A stretch of 64,000 nt of DNA from Closterium sp. Naga37s-1 (Eukaryota > Streptophyta > Zygnematophyceae > Desmidiales > Closteriaceae): positions 3,549,001 through 3,613,000 of the forward strand of contig CANJKZ010000777.1 in assembly GCA_947471745.1 (NCBI GenBank), in the 5' to 3' direction. Positions 1-10,168 of the stretch are shown here, in pieces; position 1 is the first letter of the stretch, and the number at the start of each line of letters is the position of its first letter. The notes under the pieces are model-generated. The model was given only the letters and a program-made list of their open reading frames with translations, made no database searches and had not been told where the DNA came from. The position numbers and the translations under genes are program-made.

Positions 1-75
1 AAGAGAGAAGATGGGGAGGAGGAGAGGAGGGGAGGGGGTGCAAGTGACAGTCAGTCCTCTTGTTGCTCTGTGGCA

Positions 76-468
76 GCATGGCGCACCCTCCTGCCATGCA
101 CCCTCCTGATATGCACCCTCCTGCCATGCACCCTCCTGCCATGCACCCTCCTGCCATGCACCCTCCTGCCATGCACCCTCCTGCCATGCACCCTCCTGCC
201 ATGCACCCTCCTGCCATGCACCCTCCTGCCATGCACCCTCCTGCCATGCACCCTCCTGCCATGCACCCTCCTGCCATGCACCCTCCTGCCATGCACCCTC
301 TCGCCATGCACCCTCCTGCCATGCACCCTCTTACCATGCACCCTCCTGCCATGCACTCTCCTGCCATGCACCCTCTTGCCATGCACCCTCCTGCCATGCA
401 CCCTCCTGCCATGCACCCTCCTGCCATGCACCCTCCTGCCATGCACCCTCCTGCCATGCATCCTGCAT
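76..468. repeat. 15-bp minisatellite (CATGCACCCTCCTGC)n
   Basis: About 25 near-perfect copies of a 15-bp unit, with a few point variants. Because 15 is divisible by three, open frames of about 130 codons run through it on both strands; these are repeat artefacts. It lies downstream (minus sense) of the duplicated exostosin exons. Confidence 0.95.
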
Positions 469-589
469 GGATGCTATGAGTCCTGAGATTGTATTTGCCA
501 TGTCTACGGCAGGCGGGTGCGCAGAGGAGGAAGGCAGGGTGAGGGGGGCAAGGGGGGGGGGACCCTCAGTGCAAGCAGTGAGGGCCCTG

Positions 590-900
590 AGACGTCCAGT
601 AGCACGTGCTTGTGGGCAGCGCCGCATGCAGTGCAATCTCACCCTCCTCCTCTTACATGTATGATTCTGCTGCGCACGTCCAGCAGCACGTCTTTGTTTA
701 AATCACTTTTGAGAATTCTCAAACGTGATTTAAATATAGTGGGGCAGTGCCCGGTGCGCTGACCTGAATGCAGTGCAGTGCGGAATGCAGTGCACCACCT
801 TCTCCCCCCCCCCCTCCCACTCACCTGGATGATTCTGCCACGGACGTCCAGCAGCACGTGCTTGTGCGGCGATGTCAAAAAGCGGAAGGTAGCCGTCCAT
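590..900 (-). repeat. Tandem partial copies of an exostosin exon end
   Basis: Three partial minus-strand copies of the segment encoding the HKHVLLDV..RIIQ peptide lie near 590-625, 640-700 and 825-900. The intact exon with the same peptide is at 1007-1222. The copy near 830-895 ends with ATCCAG followed by GTGAGT, a good 5' splice site. The copies are separated by GC-rich filler and one 38-bp palindrome (697-734). Whether any copy is spliced into an mRNA cannot be told from sequence. Confidence 0.7.
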
Positions 901-1006
901 TTGCGCGACGAGGTCAGGGGTGACACCTGAACGTGGAGTGCAGTGCAGTGTAGTGCAGGTTGCAAGGCGTGCAATGCAACATCAAGTGCAAACCCCCAAA
1001 ACTGAC

Positions 1007-1222
1007 CTGAATGATTCTGCTGCGTGTGTCCAGCCGCACGTGCTTGTGTGGCGACGCCACGAAGCGGAAAATGGCCGTCCACTTGCACGGCGCGGCAAAG
1101 GGAGACACGAAGGGCACCTGGGCGCGCACGATGACGGGCACAGGAATGTCTCGGTCCGGCATGTAGCATGGGATGTACGGGATGGTGGGGTCTGCTGGCG
1201 CACCATATTGGTAAGACAGGAG
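1007..1222 (-). CDS. Exostosin-like (GT47) internal exon
   Basis: This 216-bp open segment is preceded on the minus strand by CTGCAG and followed by a GTCAGT donor, so it reads as a 72-codon phase-0 exon. It encodes LLSYQYGAPADPT, then CYMPDRDIPVPVIV, then KWTAIFRF and HKHVRLD..SRIIQ. The C-x-P-x-(K/R)D-(I/V)-x-(I/V)-P block and the following F-rich (R)G block match the order seen in plant GT47 exostosin domains, where CF.P.KDVVIP is followed by the segment ending in the LLFFRG region. Family assignment is established knowledge; the exon limits are inferred. It continues the GT47 gene whose 5' exons lie at 2.4-3.9 kb. Confidence 0.65.
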
Positions 1223-1334
1223 CTGCAGCGGGTGAGGGAAGGGCGGGGTGGGGGGGGGGGGGGGGGTGTGGTGGTGAGGTGAGGCGAGGAGCGGCATGAA
1301 GGGCACCTGGGCGTTTTTTGAGAATTCTCAAAAA

Positions 1335-2080
1335 CTCCCTGCACGATGACAGGCACTGTGATATCTCTGTCCGGCATGTAGCAGCGGATGGGATGGACTG
1401 GATGGTGGGGTCTGCTTGCGCACCGTACTGGTATGACAATAGCTGTAGGGGCGGGGAGTTGAGGGGGGGACGAGGGAGGAGCAGGGGTGGGGGTAGGGGG
1501 TGTGGGGGGGTGAGGTGGTTGCATTGCTGCTTGCACCTGGGCGCCTGGGCGCATGCACATGAAGGGCACCTGGCTTCGCACGATGACAGGCACTGTGAAG
1601 TCTCTGTCCGGCATGTAGCAGGGGATGGGATGGACGGGATGGTGGGGTCTGCTGGCGCGCCATATTGATATGACAGCAGCTGCAGGGAGGGGGGTGAGGG
1701 GGTTGAGGGGGGTCGCAGTAATGAGGCGTCGCTGCTTGCAGTCTGCATGACGTTGTGATCCGGCCTGTAGCATGGGATGGAGGGGATGGTGGGGTCTGCT
1801 GGCGCGCCGTACTGGTATGACAGCAGCTGCAGGAATGGGGTGAGGGAAAGGTGAGGAAAAGGGGAGATGGGTTTGAGGTAGGGGTGTGGGGATGAAGAAC
1901 CTGCTGCCTAAAAAAACAGCTGCAGTGGGCGGTGATGGCATGGGGGTGAGGCAGGGAGGGCGTGTGGATGAGGCTTGCAGTATGCAGGATGGTGAGGGCC
2001 GGCACATAGCAGGGTATGAGGGTATGGGAGGGGATGGGAGGCGATGGAGGGAACGGGAGGGGATGGGAGGGGATGGAAGG
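1335..2080 (-). repeat. Tandem partial copies of the exostosin PDRDI exon
   Basis: Further copies of the exon at 1007-1222 lie at about 1337-1457, 1560-1692 and 1737-1835, with a weaker remnant near 1960-2080. Each keeps the region encoding SYQYGA..ADPTI and, in the better copies, C..PDRD.TVPVIV, with the CAGCTGCAG acceptor region retained. The first is interrupted by a 20-bp palindrome at 1315-1334. The copies diverge at third positions and by indels, so this is repeated duplication and not a recent amplification. They may be decayed or alternatively used exons. Confidence 0.7.
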
Positions 2081-2182
2081 GGATGGAGGGTATGGTAGGT
2101 GGTTAGAGAATCGCATGTTGAGGTATGCATGTTACAGCGAATGGTAATGTCCTCATGGTGATTTGATCCTCAGAGGCTACCT

Positions 2183-2435
2183 GCATGCTAAGGTGGGGTA
2201 ACTACCTACCTGCATGCTGAGGTGGGGTAACTACCTACCTGCATGCTGAGGTGGGGTAACTACCTACCTGCATGCTGGGGTGGGGTCACTACCTACCTGC
2301 ATGCTGGGGTGGGGTAACTACCTACCCGCATGCTGAGGTGGGGTAACTACCTACCTATCTGCATGTTGGGGTGGGGTAACTACCTACCCGCATGCTGAGG
2401 TGGGGTAACTACCTACCTACCTGCATGCTGGGGTC
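2183..2435 (-). repeat. About 40-bp minisatellite carrying a 5' splice-site sequence
   Basis: Seven copies of a 39-43 bp unit. Read on the minus strand, each contains GCATGCAG followed by GTAGGTAG, the same sequence as the end of the adjacent exon and its donor (near 2430). The array begins exactly at the exon-intron junction of the NRTNGRDHF exon, so the amplified unit looks derived from the splice junction itself. Confidence 0.85.
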
Positions 2436-2645
2436 GCTGCCGGCATGGTCACTGCGCACGAGCTTGTCTCCATTGTACGTGACAAAGAACATCTCGCCCA
2501 CCAGCCGTGGATCCACAAACGTGAGTGAGTGGCAACCGCCGTGATCGAGCGTCAGGATGCCAAAATGATCTCGGCCATTGGTGCGGTTGAAATAGGGGAA
2601 GTTGGCACGAACGGCTGTCAGGACTTTCGTTCACGCCTGGTGGGT
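2430..2645 (-). CDS. Exostosin-like (GT47) exon with NRTNGRDHF motif
   Basis: The minus strand encodes VRANFPYFNRTNGRDHFGIL, then TLDHGGCHSL and a following FVDPRLVGEMFFVTYNGDKL segment ending SMQ before a GTAGGT donor. The block (Y/F)(W/F)NR(T/S)xGRDHF..L..D.G.C is the signature of plant GT47 exostosin domains (established knowledge), which act in the Golgi on cell-wall or proteoglycan sugars. The 5' limit is uncertain: an in-frame stop lies just upstream of VLTAV, so the acceptor must be downstream of about 2640. It sits between the N-terminal exon (3.0-3.9 kb) and the PDRD exon (1.0-1.2 kb). Confidence 0.75.
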
Positions 2646-2764
2646 TCGAGGGGGAGAGAGAATGGGGTTGGAAGAAGGATAAGAGGTACCGTGGATGACA
2701 CGAAGAACAACACAAGTGTAGGGCTGCTTGCCTAGTACTAATAAATGCGCCTCAGCTCAGACGA

Positions 2765-3010
2765 CCCACCCTTGAGCTCTTCATTATGCATTGCTGCATG
2801 TTCTTCCGATCGTTGTGGTAACAGGAGAAGAGGTAGCGCGACACGTAAAAGGGCACAAGTGTAGGGCTGCTTGCAATACTACTAAATGCGCTTCACTTGA
2901 CTCGACCCACCCTTGAGCTCTTCTCAATGCATTGCCGCATTGTTCTTCTGATCGTTGTGGAAGAAGGAGAAGAGATAGCGCGACACGTAGAAGGGCACAA
3001 GTGTAGGGCT
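2765..3010 (-). repeat. Two tandem copies of the exostosin FVPFYVSRYLF exon segment
   Basis: Minus-strand segments at about 2770-2860 and 2905-3000 repeat the FVPFYVSRYLFSFF..N.QK sequence found in the N-terminal exon at 3050-3140. The 3' flank ending in GTGTAGGGCTGCTTGC is also repeated. One copy reads LVPFYVSRYLFSFFHNDQKN and the other LVPFYVSRYLFSCYHNDRKN. Repeats of the region are spaced about 140 bp apart. Confidence 0.85.
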
Positions 3011-3020
3011 GCTTGCCTCG

Positions 3021-3935
3021 CTACCAAATGCACCGCACTTGACCCACCCGTGAGCTCTTCTCGATGCATTGCCGCATGTGCTTCTGGTTATTATAAAAGA
3101 AGGAGAAGAGGTAGCGCGACACATAGAAGGGCACGAAGAACAGCGACGCCTTCTTGGGGTTCATGGTGCGCACGGGGTTGTCCGTACTCCTCATAAGCAT
3201 CTCCGTTAAGTGCTTCTCCAAATCGTACTGCTCCGAGCACCACTCCAGCTCTAATTCGAGCACCTTAGACGTCAGATGATCCCCTAGATCGTACACATAC
3301 ACGAACGGTCGCGCGCCCGCCGCGCTGGCAGTGCTGTCTTGCGGCCCCGTTCCACCGCTCTGCTGCTCCTCCTGGTCGAACAGCTGCACGTGGTGCTTCG
3401 TTATCTTCTCCTCCCCCTGCTGCTGCTGCTGCTCTTGCTGCCCCTTCTGTTGTTGCTCTTGCTGTTGCTGCTGCTCATCAGCTTGCGGGTGCTTCGTTTC
3501 TCGCTTAGCAAACACGCCCTCGCTGACCCCCTGGGCTGCATTTGGGATGCACTAGACTCGAGCACCATCCGCGTTAGTAGCCCTCCTGGTACCGAGATAA
3601 AAGTGCAAAAAGCTCTCTTCCAGCGGCCATCGTATGATCAAAAGCATGAAGGTGGATAGACGAAGTGCGAGTAGTTGTAACGTCAATGTGACTGCGCGAG
3701 GGCGCTTATAACGGGGGGAGCCGGCTTCCCATGAGCCGTAACAATCTACATAGCTCCAGAGGGTCGCCTGGCGGTCGCCTCGAGGCGACGACGCTCCAGC
3801 GATGCGCGACGAAGCGTGCGATGGGTCATGCTTTGCGACAATCCATTTCGTCTTGACGGATCGCATGGCGGCGTGATCGCCGCCGCCAGCGCCGCCAGAC
3901 AAATCCAATCGAGAAAGCGCGAGGGGATTGCGCAA
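3021..3935 (-). pseudogene. Exostosin-like GT47 N-terminal region with in-frame stop
   Basis: The frame from 3935 begins with a Met and encodes a basic segment and then a hydrophobic stretch (VTLTLQLLALRLSTFMLLII), which fits a type II Golgi signal anchor. A TAG lies at about 3552-3554. The same frame then continues through a poly-Q stem into RPFVYVYDLGDHL and FFVPFYVSRYLFSFF, typical of the start of a plant exostosin domain. The two parts are in the same frame, so a single nonsense change or an unrecognised splice event separates them; an internal Met at 3515 would give a protein lacking the anchor. The exon appears to end at a GTGGGT donor near 3045. Substrate cannot be predicted. Confidence 0.65.
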
Positions 3936-3939
3936 TTGA

Positions 3940-4483
3940 CGGCGCGAGAAATTGGGGAGCAGCGAGCTTTGGCGCTTCGAGGCGCCTCACGGATGCCACT
4001 ATCGCACAGCGTGCTTTTCGCGAAAATATAATGCGTCACCAGATTGCAACTGCCGCGGCGCCGCGCAATGCCCGCTCGTCCGCAATCGCGAGGGTTGCCT
4101 TGCCTAGCCAATTCTGGAAAGAAGCACTTTCTAAAACATAAACCATGTTTTTTCTGATGTTGGTTTGACTTGCAGTTGTAACATCTTTTGACGTGGGCGA
4201 AGGGCGTGAAACATTTGGTCAAGCACTTGGTTGGGTCAGAAGGTCGAACATGTTTCTTCACGAACTAGTTGGGAAGGTTTCCATTGGAGATGCGAATTCT
4301 CGCACAAGTGGTTACCTTCGCAAGTGTCCGACCATTGAGGTTGTTTACACAGAGAAGGGACGTTTCCACAACCACCATTCTCAAGCGCTATTTGTGCTCA
4401 TACGGGTCAGCGTGGGTTAGAAATCTCGGTAAATCAAGGTTCAGATGCTTACTGGTTAGATATCTCAGCGACCTGATGACTCC
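3940..4483. other. No gene recognised
   Basis: Mixed-composition spacer upstream of the exostosin gene. Nothing recognisable beyond short open frames. Confidence 0.5.
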
Positions 4484-5278
4484 TCACGTGGCCGACCCAG
4501 CTCCGGCCGCCGACCTCCCTCCGGCAACAGAGTCGCGCGTCGGACTGTCCGGCGGACAATCGGCGGAGGCCGTTGCGGCGGAGAGAGATGGGCGGGCGGG
4601 CGTGGCGCTAGGGGAGGCGAAGGGGCGAGGCGGAGAAGGGGATGACGTGGGATCAGGGGTTGACGTGAGGTTATTGAGAGGCGAGGAGAGCGGCCGTGCA
4701 GGCAGCTCGTTTGACGATTTGCGCTCCGAGAAAGAACCCGATGGTTGTGGCGTTCCCGTCCTCGTCAACGTTAACTTGTGTGTCAACGTCCACGTCAACG
4801 TTAATGTTACCGTCAGCGTCGCTGGATGCTGACTATTCGAGAGAGCGGAACGAAGCGCGACAGTGGCAGAGCGAGACTGGCGCGGTGACGAGCGGGAGCG
4901 CCGCGCGCAGCCGCCGCTGATGGGCGGAGCGGTGGGTAGCGCCGTCGCCCCCGCAGGTAGCGGTGGCGACAGCAGCAGCCGCAGCAGCATCAGCGGCGGG
5001 GATGCGCTAGCGGGAGCACCGGCCGATCGCGATAGCGAGGGCAGGATGAGCGGAAAGATCGGTGCGGAAACAGCGACGCTGGTAGAGGCGGAAGCCGACA
5101 TCAGAAAAAATGTAAAACGGCCGAGTATGGAGGGGGGGGGGGGGAGGGAAGGGGTCCTTTTTTGAGTTGGGAGGGTGGTGGTTTTCGATGGTTGATGAGG
5201 TGAAATTCGCTTCACCCTCCTTCCTGGCAGTTCACCATCAGATGCGCTCGGATTATTCCTGCAAATTCTCGCACGCAT
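4484..5278 (-). other. GC-rich low-complexity open frame, status unknown
   Basis: A 264-codon Ser/Pro/Ala-rich frame on the minus strand overlaps a 187-codon Gly/Glu/Val-rich frame on the plus strand (4269-4832). Neither shows a recognisable domain. A short repeat (GTCAACGTT variants, 4760-4820) gives LTLT/NVNV runs. It could be the 5' part of the exostosin gene, a promoter-proximal region, or noncoding. Confidence 0.2.
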
Positions 5279-5279
5279 T

Positions 5280-6150
5280 TCTAGTCATTTACTACCACCC
5301 CTCTCGACCCCCATTTACCACTGTTTACAGATGCGTACTGCACACGTGGGCAACAAATCGTGGTTCGAGGTGCCGTTTCTGGTTGGGAGCTTACGGGCCA
5401 TTTCACTGGTTGGTTTTGCGGACAGAATGGTGATAGATCGCGAGATGTGTGGGGAGGTTGCCAATCAGCACTTCACACGCTCAACTCCTTTGCATGGAAA
5501 TGTTGGAGGGCCTCGCCACGTCATCTAACCTTAGGTTACCGCCAAATAGACAAAATTGTAACAAGTCACACACTTCATTTTGTGAACTGTATTAGTAATA
5601 TATTCCAATAACTTGAACTTCTTCAGAGATGTTGCCTAGTTGACATAAATACAATGTAAATGGGTTTAATTCCAGCCTTCAAAGTATCCAAGGCATGGAA
5701 TTTGGGTGCAAAGTTTGCGGAAGCGAAAAACCAAAACAATGTGAGGCAATGTCGGCACTTAATGTTGATCCAAATTCTGCGAACAATTCTTTATTAGTTT
5801 GAAACTATTTCAACCATAGTTTATTGATTTTGTCCCAAAAAAAAACAATAACATGTGTTAATATAGAATCTATTTCTGTATCTCAATCAGCCCGTTTCCT
5901 CCTAGGGAGTGCACAAATCAATAAGACCTAAAAGCGCTAGAGCGAGTCTTTCATTATCGAGTGGTTTAAGGGCTGAGTTTTAACCAATGGGAGCCGACTG
6001 TTCAGCTCACAAACTCAGTTTGACCAGCAAGTTCCGACCGCCCAATCACAGCAAGGATTTCTGTTCACGTGGCGAGTTTTTTTTCTTCTGTTCCGAACAT
6101 CAGTGCTGATCTGAACGTGCTGAAACTGCTCGCGCGCTGAGATTGCAGCA
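5280..6150. other. AT-richer spacer, no gene recognised
   Basis: No domain-bearing frame, tRNA or obvious repeat. Base composition is clearly more AT-rich than the flanks from about 5550 to 5900. Confidence 0.5.
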
Positions 6151-6421
6151 GCTTGTTCGGCCATTTTCAGGTGCATGCAACTTAGTTGAGGCGCGCTATT
6201 CAGGCGCATGCTATCCCGTCGTTTTTCTGCCTCTGTTGTTACTGTTCTGTTAGGGGATGCTACAATCCGACTGACAGTAACTGGCGCAGCTCTCGCACGA
6301 ATTCGTCGTCCAACCACACCAGTCGCACGAAAATTAGTGCGAACAAGGTCAATACATATCGCAACACACCAGACAAAAACGGGCAAAAAATATAAAACCC
6401 AATTGGAAACGCATGCGACTC

Positions 6422-6478
6422 GGGAGGGATCAACCCTAAACACGAGGGCAGTTCCCGTGTTTAGGGTTGATCCCTTCC
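6422..6478. repeat. Telomere-motif hairpin copy 1
   Basis: GGGATCAACCCTAAACACG is followed after a short loop by its inverted complement CGTGTTTAGGGTTGATCCC. The stem contains the CCCTAAA/TTTAGGG core of plant telomere repeats and telo-boxes. Confidence 0.85.
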
Positions 6479-6526
6479 GAAAAATGAGTCCAGGTTCCCT
6501 AGATTTTTTGTCCCACTGCCTTAAGG

Positions 6527-6585
6527 GACATCAACCCTAAACACCAGGACGTTCCCGTGTCTAGGGTTGATCCCTCCCGAACAAT
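6527..6585. repeat. Telomere-motif hairpin copy 2
   Basis: GGGACATCAACCCTAAACAC pairs with CGTGTCTAGGGTTGATCCC. It is a tandem relative of the preceding copy, sharing the flank after the hairpin (CCGAA..AATG..TCCAGGTT). Confidence 0.8.
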
Positions 6586-7167
6586 GTCCAGGTTTTCTAG
6601 GAGTTGTATTTTTCCTTTTCGGGCTTCCCTGCCAGGCCGATTTTGTGTATTGCGAGTGTTGCGTGTGCTGCTTGTGTTGCGCGGGTTGCATCCCCTGACA
6701 GAACAGTGTTTTTAGTGGCGGATGTATACAAACAGTGGCAACCAAGGGAGAAAAACGACGGGATAGCATGCACCTGATTAGCGCGCCTCGGCTAAGTTGC
6801 ATGCACCTGAAAATGACCGGAACACCACTTTTCGACAACTCTGATTGGCTGTTGTTCGCGCTGCCACTTTGATCAAATGTCTAGCTGGCAGCTGCTCACT
6901 CGAACAATGCTCGCGCTGCGCAAATGAGAAGTTCGAGCGAGTAGCTGCTCGCGCTACGTGACGTGGCAGCCACACACAGAAGCTCTAAAATTGAGGAGCT
7001 CACAATGGGAAGAGATCATCGAGGGGCCGAACATTAGCAGAGATGTGGCCAAATTAGGGCCGCATGAGTCGCACCCCTAGTACGTAGGTCCGAACCTGAC
7101 TGAGTACGAGCCTAAATTTTATTTTCCGAGCCAAAACAAAAATAAACCCCTATTAAATGCCATGCTT

Positions 7168-7222
7168 TTAGGGAGGAATCAACCCTAAACACTCTGCGAC
7201 AAGGTGTTTAAGGTTGACCTGT
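7168..7222. repeat. Telomere-motif hairpin copy 3 (degenerate)
   Basis: GGGAGGAATCAACCCTAAAC is followed by AGGTGTTTAAGGTTGACCTG, a decayed member of the same inverted-repeat family. Confidence 0.65.
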
Positions 7223-7329
7223 TTCTAAACAAATTTCCGTCAGCTTGTTGGGTGTTTAGGTTCGAAAATTGTTCGGGCTAGGCTGACCCCTCTGGGGGTC
7301 CGGTCCTTGCGCACTCCTCCACGGTTCTG

Positions 7330-8205
7330 CCGTGTCCGGCGGTCCCGTCTGGCTCCCTGTCAGATCTCCACCTCCCCCGTTCTCCACGAACTTGGTGAGT
7401 GGAGCTGACCTTCAGGACGTGTGGGTTGACCAGTTCACTCCTGGAGGTCAGCGGGTGACCCACTGTACGTGTACTCGGATGGGCCGGCACCTGGCCACGT
7501 TTGCCCGTCAGCCTGGGTCGAGCCTGTACACCCTGACTACCGTGTCTCCTCCGGTTGCTGAGTCTGGTCAGGTAGCTGCGTCTGGTCAGGTGTTTGCTGC
7601 AGCGTCCCGGTCTGGTCCTGAGTCTGCCCCTGCTCATGTCGCCTCCTGTCTCACCAGACTCTCCTCTGGCACCACCGCCTTGGTCACCCCTCCCTGCCTC
7701 GTCTCCGAGGCATGGCCTCCCGTGTCCTTGTCACTGGTCTTCCCCGGTCTCTCCCTCCCCTTCCCCCGGGGCCTGCCCCTACCTGCGTTCCTTGCGTCGA
7801 GGGGCGGCAGTGCGCCACTCCTCACTCCTTTGAGTTCCCTCCGACGAAGGCTCCCCTGCAGACTCTTCACATGGACGTGTGGGGCCCAGCCCGCGTCCGT
7901 GGACAGGGTCACGAGCGTTACTTTCTGCTGGTCGTTGACGACTACTCGTGTTACACCACAGTCTTCCCCTTGCGCCGCAAGAGTGAGGTCACTGAGGTGT
8001 TGCTCGACTAGATCCGCGCTGCCCGTCGCCAACTCAGCGAGAGTTTCGGCTCGGACCTTCCTGTTCTGCGTCTGCACTCCGACAGAGGTGGAGAGTTTTC
8101 CTCCGACCTTCTGAGGGCCTTCTGTCGTGCGGAGGGCATCCGCTAGACGTTCACGCTTCCGGCCTCTCCACAGCAAAATGGACAGAAACATTGTGCCAGA
8201 AACAG
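7330..8205 (+). pseudogene. Decayed Ty1/copia integrase region
   Basis: The plus strand keeps, across frameshifts, a GAG-pre-integrase zinc region (LLWHHRLGHPSLPRLRGMAS, near 7665, then a Cys pair near 7785) and an integrase core with LHMDVWGPARVRG (first catalytic Asp) and LRLHSDRGGEFSSDLLRAF (second Asp). It breaks off after SPQQNG near 8180, before the Glu helix. Two in-frame TAG codons (near 8010 and 8145) sit where relatives have Trp and Gln, consistent with single transitions. No RT or RNase H follows. It belongs to a different copia lineage from elements A and C. Confidence 0.85.
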
Positions 8206-8499
8206 TAGTGACCCAATCCGGAACAGTCTGGTCGTAGGCGGATTTTTCCGAACTTTTCGGTGGTTTGAAGGACGACTTCCGTCTCACACTGTACCGCTCT
8301 GCCGAAAAAAACGCACACGACGCACCCTCCTGCAGAACGCCGCTGCACCCGAGTGGGACACGGAAAATCCCCGCTTTCTGTTAAATGCAAAATGCGGTTT
8401 GCACGTCAACCTACCGCCTATTTGCCGACGGTAAAGGAAAATGAGAGTTCTTGTTTTAAGGTAATTTGCGGAGTGTGAGGAGCGTATTTGCATGCCTTG

Positions 8500-8785
8500 C
8501 ATTTGTGCGTTTACGGTTTGTGAATTGCCTTATCGGTTCATGAGTTATGTGCATTTTTTTGTGTGATTGCATTTCATGAATGTTCATGAGTTTCCGTGAA
8601 AGCGCATTAATGTTCGTGAGGTTCCGCGGATGTTCGCGGATTTCCATGAGTTCTCCTGCATTCGCGATTGTTCATGAGTTTGCGTGTGTGCTCATGAGTT
8701 TTCATGTATTTTCGCGTGTATTCGTTTGAGTTTCTGTGTTCATGAAAGTTCATGAATGTTCACGAATGTTCATGAATGTTAATGA
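8500..8785. promoter_or_regulatory. TTCATGAA-rich array resembling heat shock elements
   Basis: Dense TTCATGA/GTTC units culminate at 8738-8780 in a run of eight alternating TTC and GAA triplets spaced by two bases (TTCATGAAAGTTCATGAATG and so on, 10-bp period). That spacing is the definition of a heat shock element. A further TTCATGAATGTT lies at 18221, beyond the inserted element A, so the two flanks belong together. It may be a promoter or LTR enhancer of an older retroelement; the functional role is inference. Confidence 0.5.
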
Positions 8786-8937
8786 GCAAAAGCGAGTGTT
8801 CCTCGCTGTGAGATTTTTTCTCGCGCTGGACAAGCGAAAATCGCGAGGGAATCTGGACCGCGCATGGGGTCCCGATCTCGCGTGTGGCCCCGCAGGGCTT
8901 GCGCGTGTGCCTCGCACTGTGGCGAGCATGCACAGTG
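8786..8937. repeat. Hairpin-rich segment, left of element A
   Basis: Short perfect inverted repeats follow each other, for example AGCGAG-TGTTC-CTCGCT at 8791-8807 and a CTCGCG/CGCGAG pair around 8820-8850. The segment is continuous with the hairpin array at 17883 once element A is removed. Confidence 0.55.
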
Positions 8938-10039
8938 TGCGGAGAGTCACTCTACAATGGTAGTGAGCTAGACTACGGGGGTTGGCACGAACTATTAGGA
9001 GTGATCGTAGCTTTGCTTGGTTCCTTAGTGCTTGCACATTCACGAGGAGAAATTGGCAAGAGTTTCCACTAGGCAAAGTCGAAGTTACAGAATTGTTGAA
9101 CAAGCAATGACAACAATGACTACATCAGGCACCTAGCAACACTGCAGCTAGCCTGGTCGACCGCCAGCACAGCTCGGTCGACCGCCTGCCAGCGTTTCGT
9201 AGAGGAGCCGCGCCAGCACTGCAGAAGGGCGACCTGCCAACAGAGCAGGTCGACGGCGTGCCAATGCTGCAGCTGAGCGGCTGTCCAGCGTTGCCCCGTA
9301 GAACGCAGCAGTGCGCACGCTCACAGGTGCGCGCAGACGATTGGCCCGACTTGCCTCGTTGGGCATCCGTCGGCTGTTGACTGCGCCTGACGAGCCACAT
9401 CGACTTAAAGATACCAGCCCGCAGTCGCCTGCGCCATCGCGGCCTCGACGACGTTCGCGTTCCTCTCCAGAAGTCGTCGAGCAGGTTACCCGGTCGACCT
9501 GGTCGACCCCAGGTGCTCTGGTCGACCCCCAGGTGCCTCCGGTCGACCACTGGTTCCCTCTGGTCGACCACCAGGTGCCTCTGGTCGACCACAACTCCCG
9601 TCAAGCTACCCCCTGGTTGGCGGACCCCTTCCGTCGACCAGAACCGTCAGCCGTTGTCGCCGAGCTCCCCTCGTCGACCGCTGCTCACTTGTCAGGTCGA
9701 CGGACTGCTCCGTCGACCTCCCGGTCGAGCTGTAGGTCGACGGAGACCTCCCGGTCGAGCTGTAGGGCGACGGAGACCTCCCGATCGAGCTGTAGGTCGA
9801 CAGAGACCTCCCGGTCGAACTGCCCCTCCTGGTCGACGGCCCGCCCGTCGCCAAGACCAGTCAGTTGGAGCTGTCGAGCTCCCTGGTCGACAGCAACACC
9901 ACAGTGGTCCCCTGCAGCTCGACGAAGCCTGTCGAGCAGCTCTCCCACTGTGAACGGTCGGTTTCTACTCCCGTACATCCGACCAAGTTGTCGGCGTTGC
10001 CCAAGCGAGGGCGGGGCCAACACTCCACTCCCGTTAACA
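8938..10039 (-). repeat. 3' LTR of element A
   Basis: 1102 bp, nearly identical to 16778-17877. It contains an unusual density of GTCGAC hexamers and a 30-bp tandem repeat (CGGTCGAGCTGTAGGTCGAC..., about 9718-9825, four copies). On the minus strand the internal side carries a purine tract (GGCAGGGGAG) immediately before the LTR, the expected polypurine tract. Confidence 0.93.
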
Positions 10040-10168
10040 CTCCCCTGCCGCGCTCACGATTGGGCCTCCAGCCCACGCGGCAATACTCCACGGAGAATAC
10101 TCGTCCTCGGCGTGCACCCCACACACAGCACGCCATCACCGCACCAGCCGTGCAGAAAGGCACGGCAC

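Larger units (their letters stand above)
6160..6825. mobile_element. Foldback/MITE-like element with about 100-bp inverted arms
   Basis: The segment 6162-6260 (TTTTCAGGTGCATGCAACTTAG ... CTATCCCGTCGTTTTTCT ... TAGGGGATGC) is the reverse complement, with mismatches and an indel, of 6688-6820. The middle holds two tandem units, each with a telomere-motif hairpin (6422-6478 and 6527-6585). No coding capacity is evident. The shape is that of a nonautonomous foldback DNA element; target duplications were not identified. Confidence 0.65.

Noticed and set aside
51-486. Three overlapping open frames of about 130 codons on both strands (HPPAMHPPA, RRVHGRRVHG repeats).
   Set aside because: They are translations of a 15-bp minisatellite whose unit length is a multiple of three.
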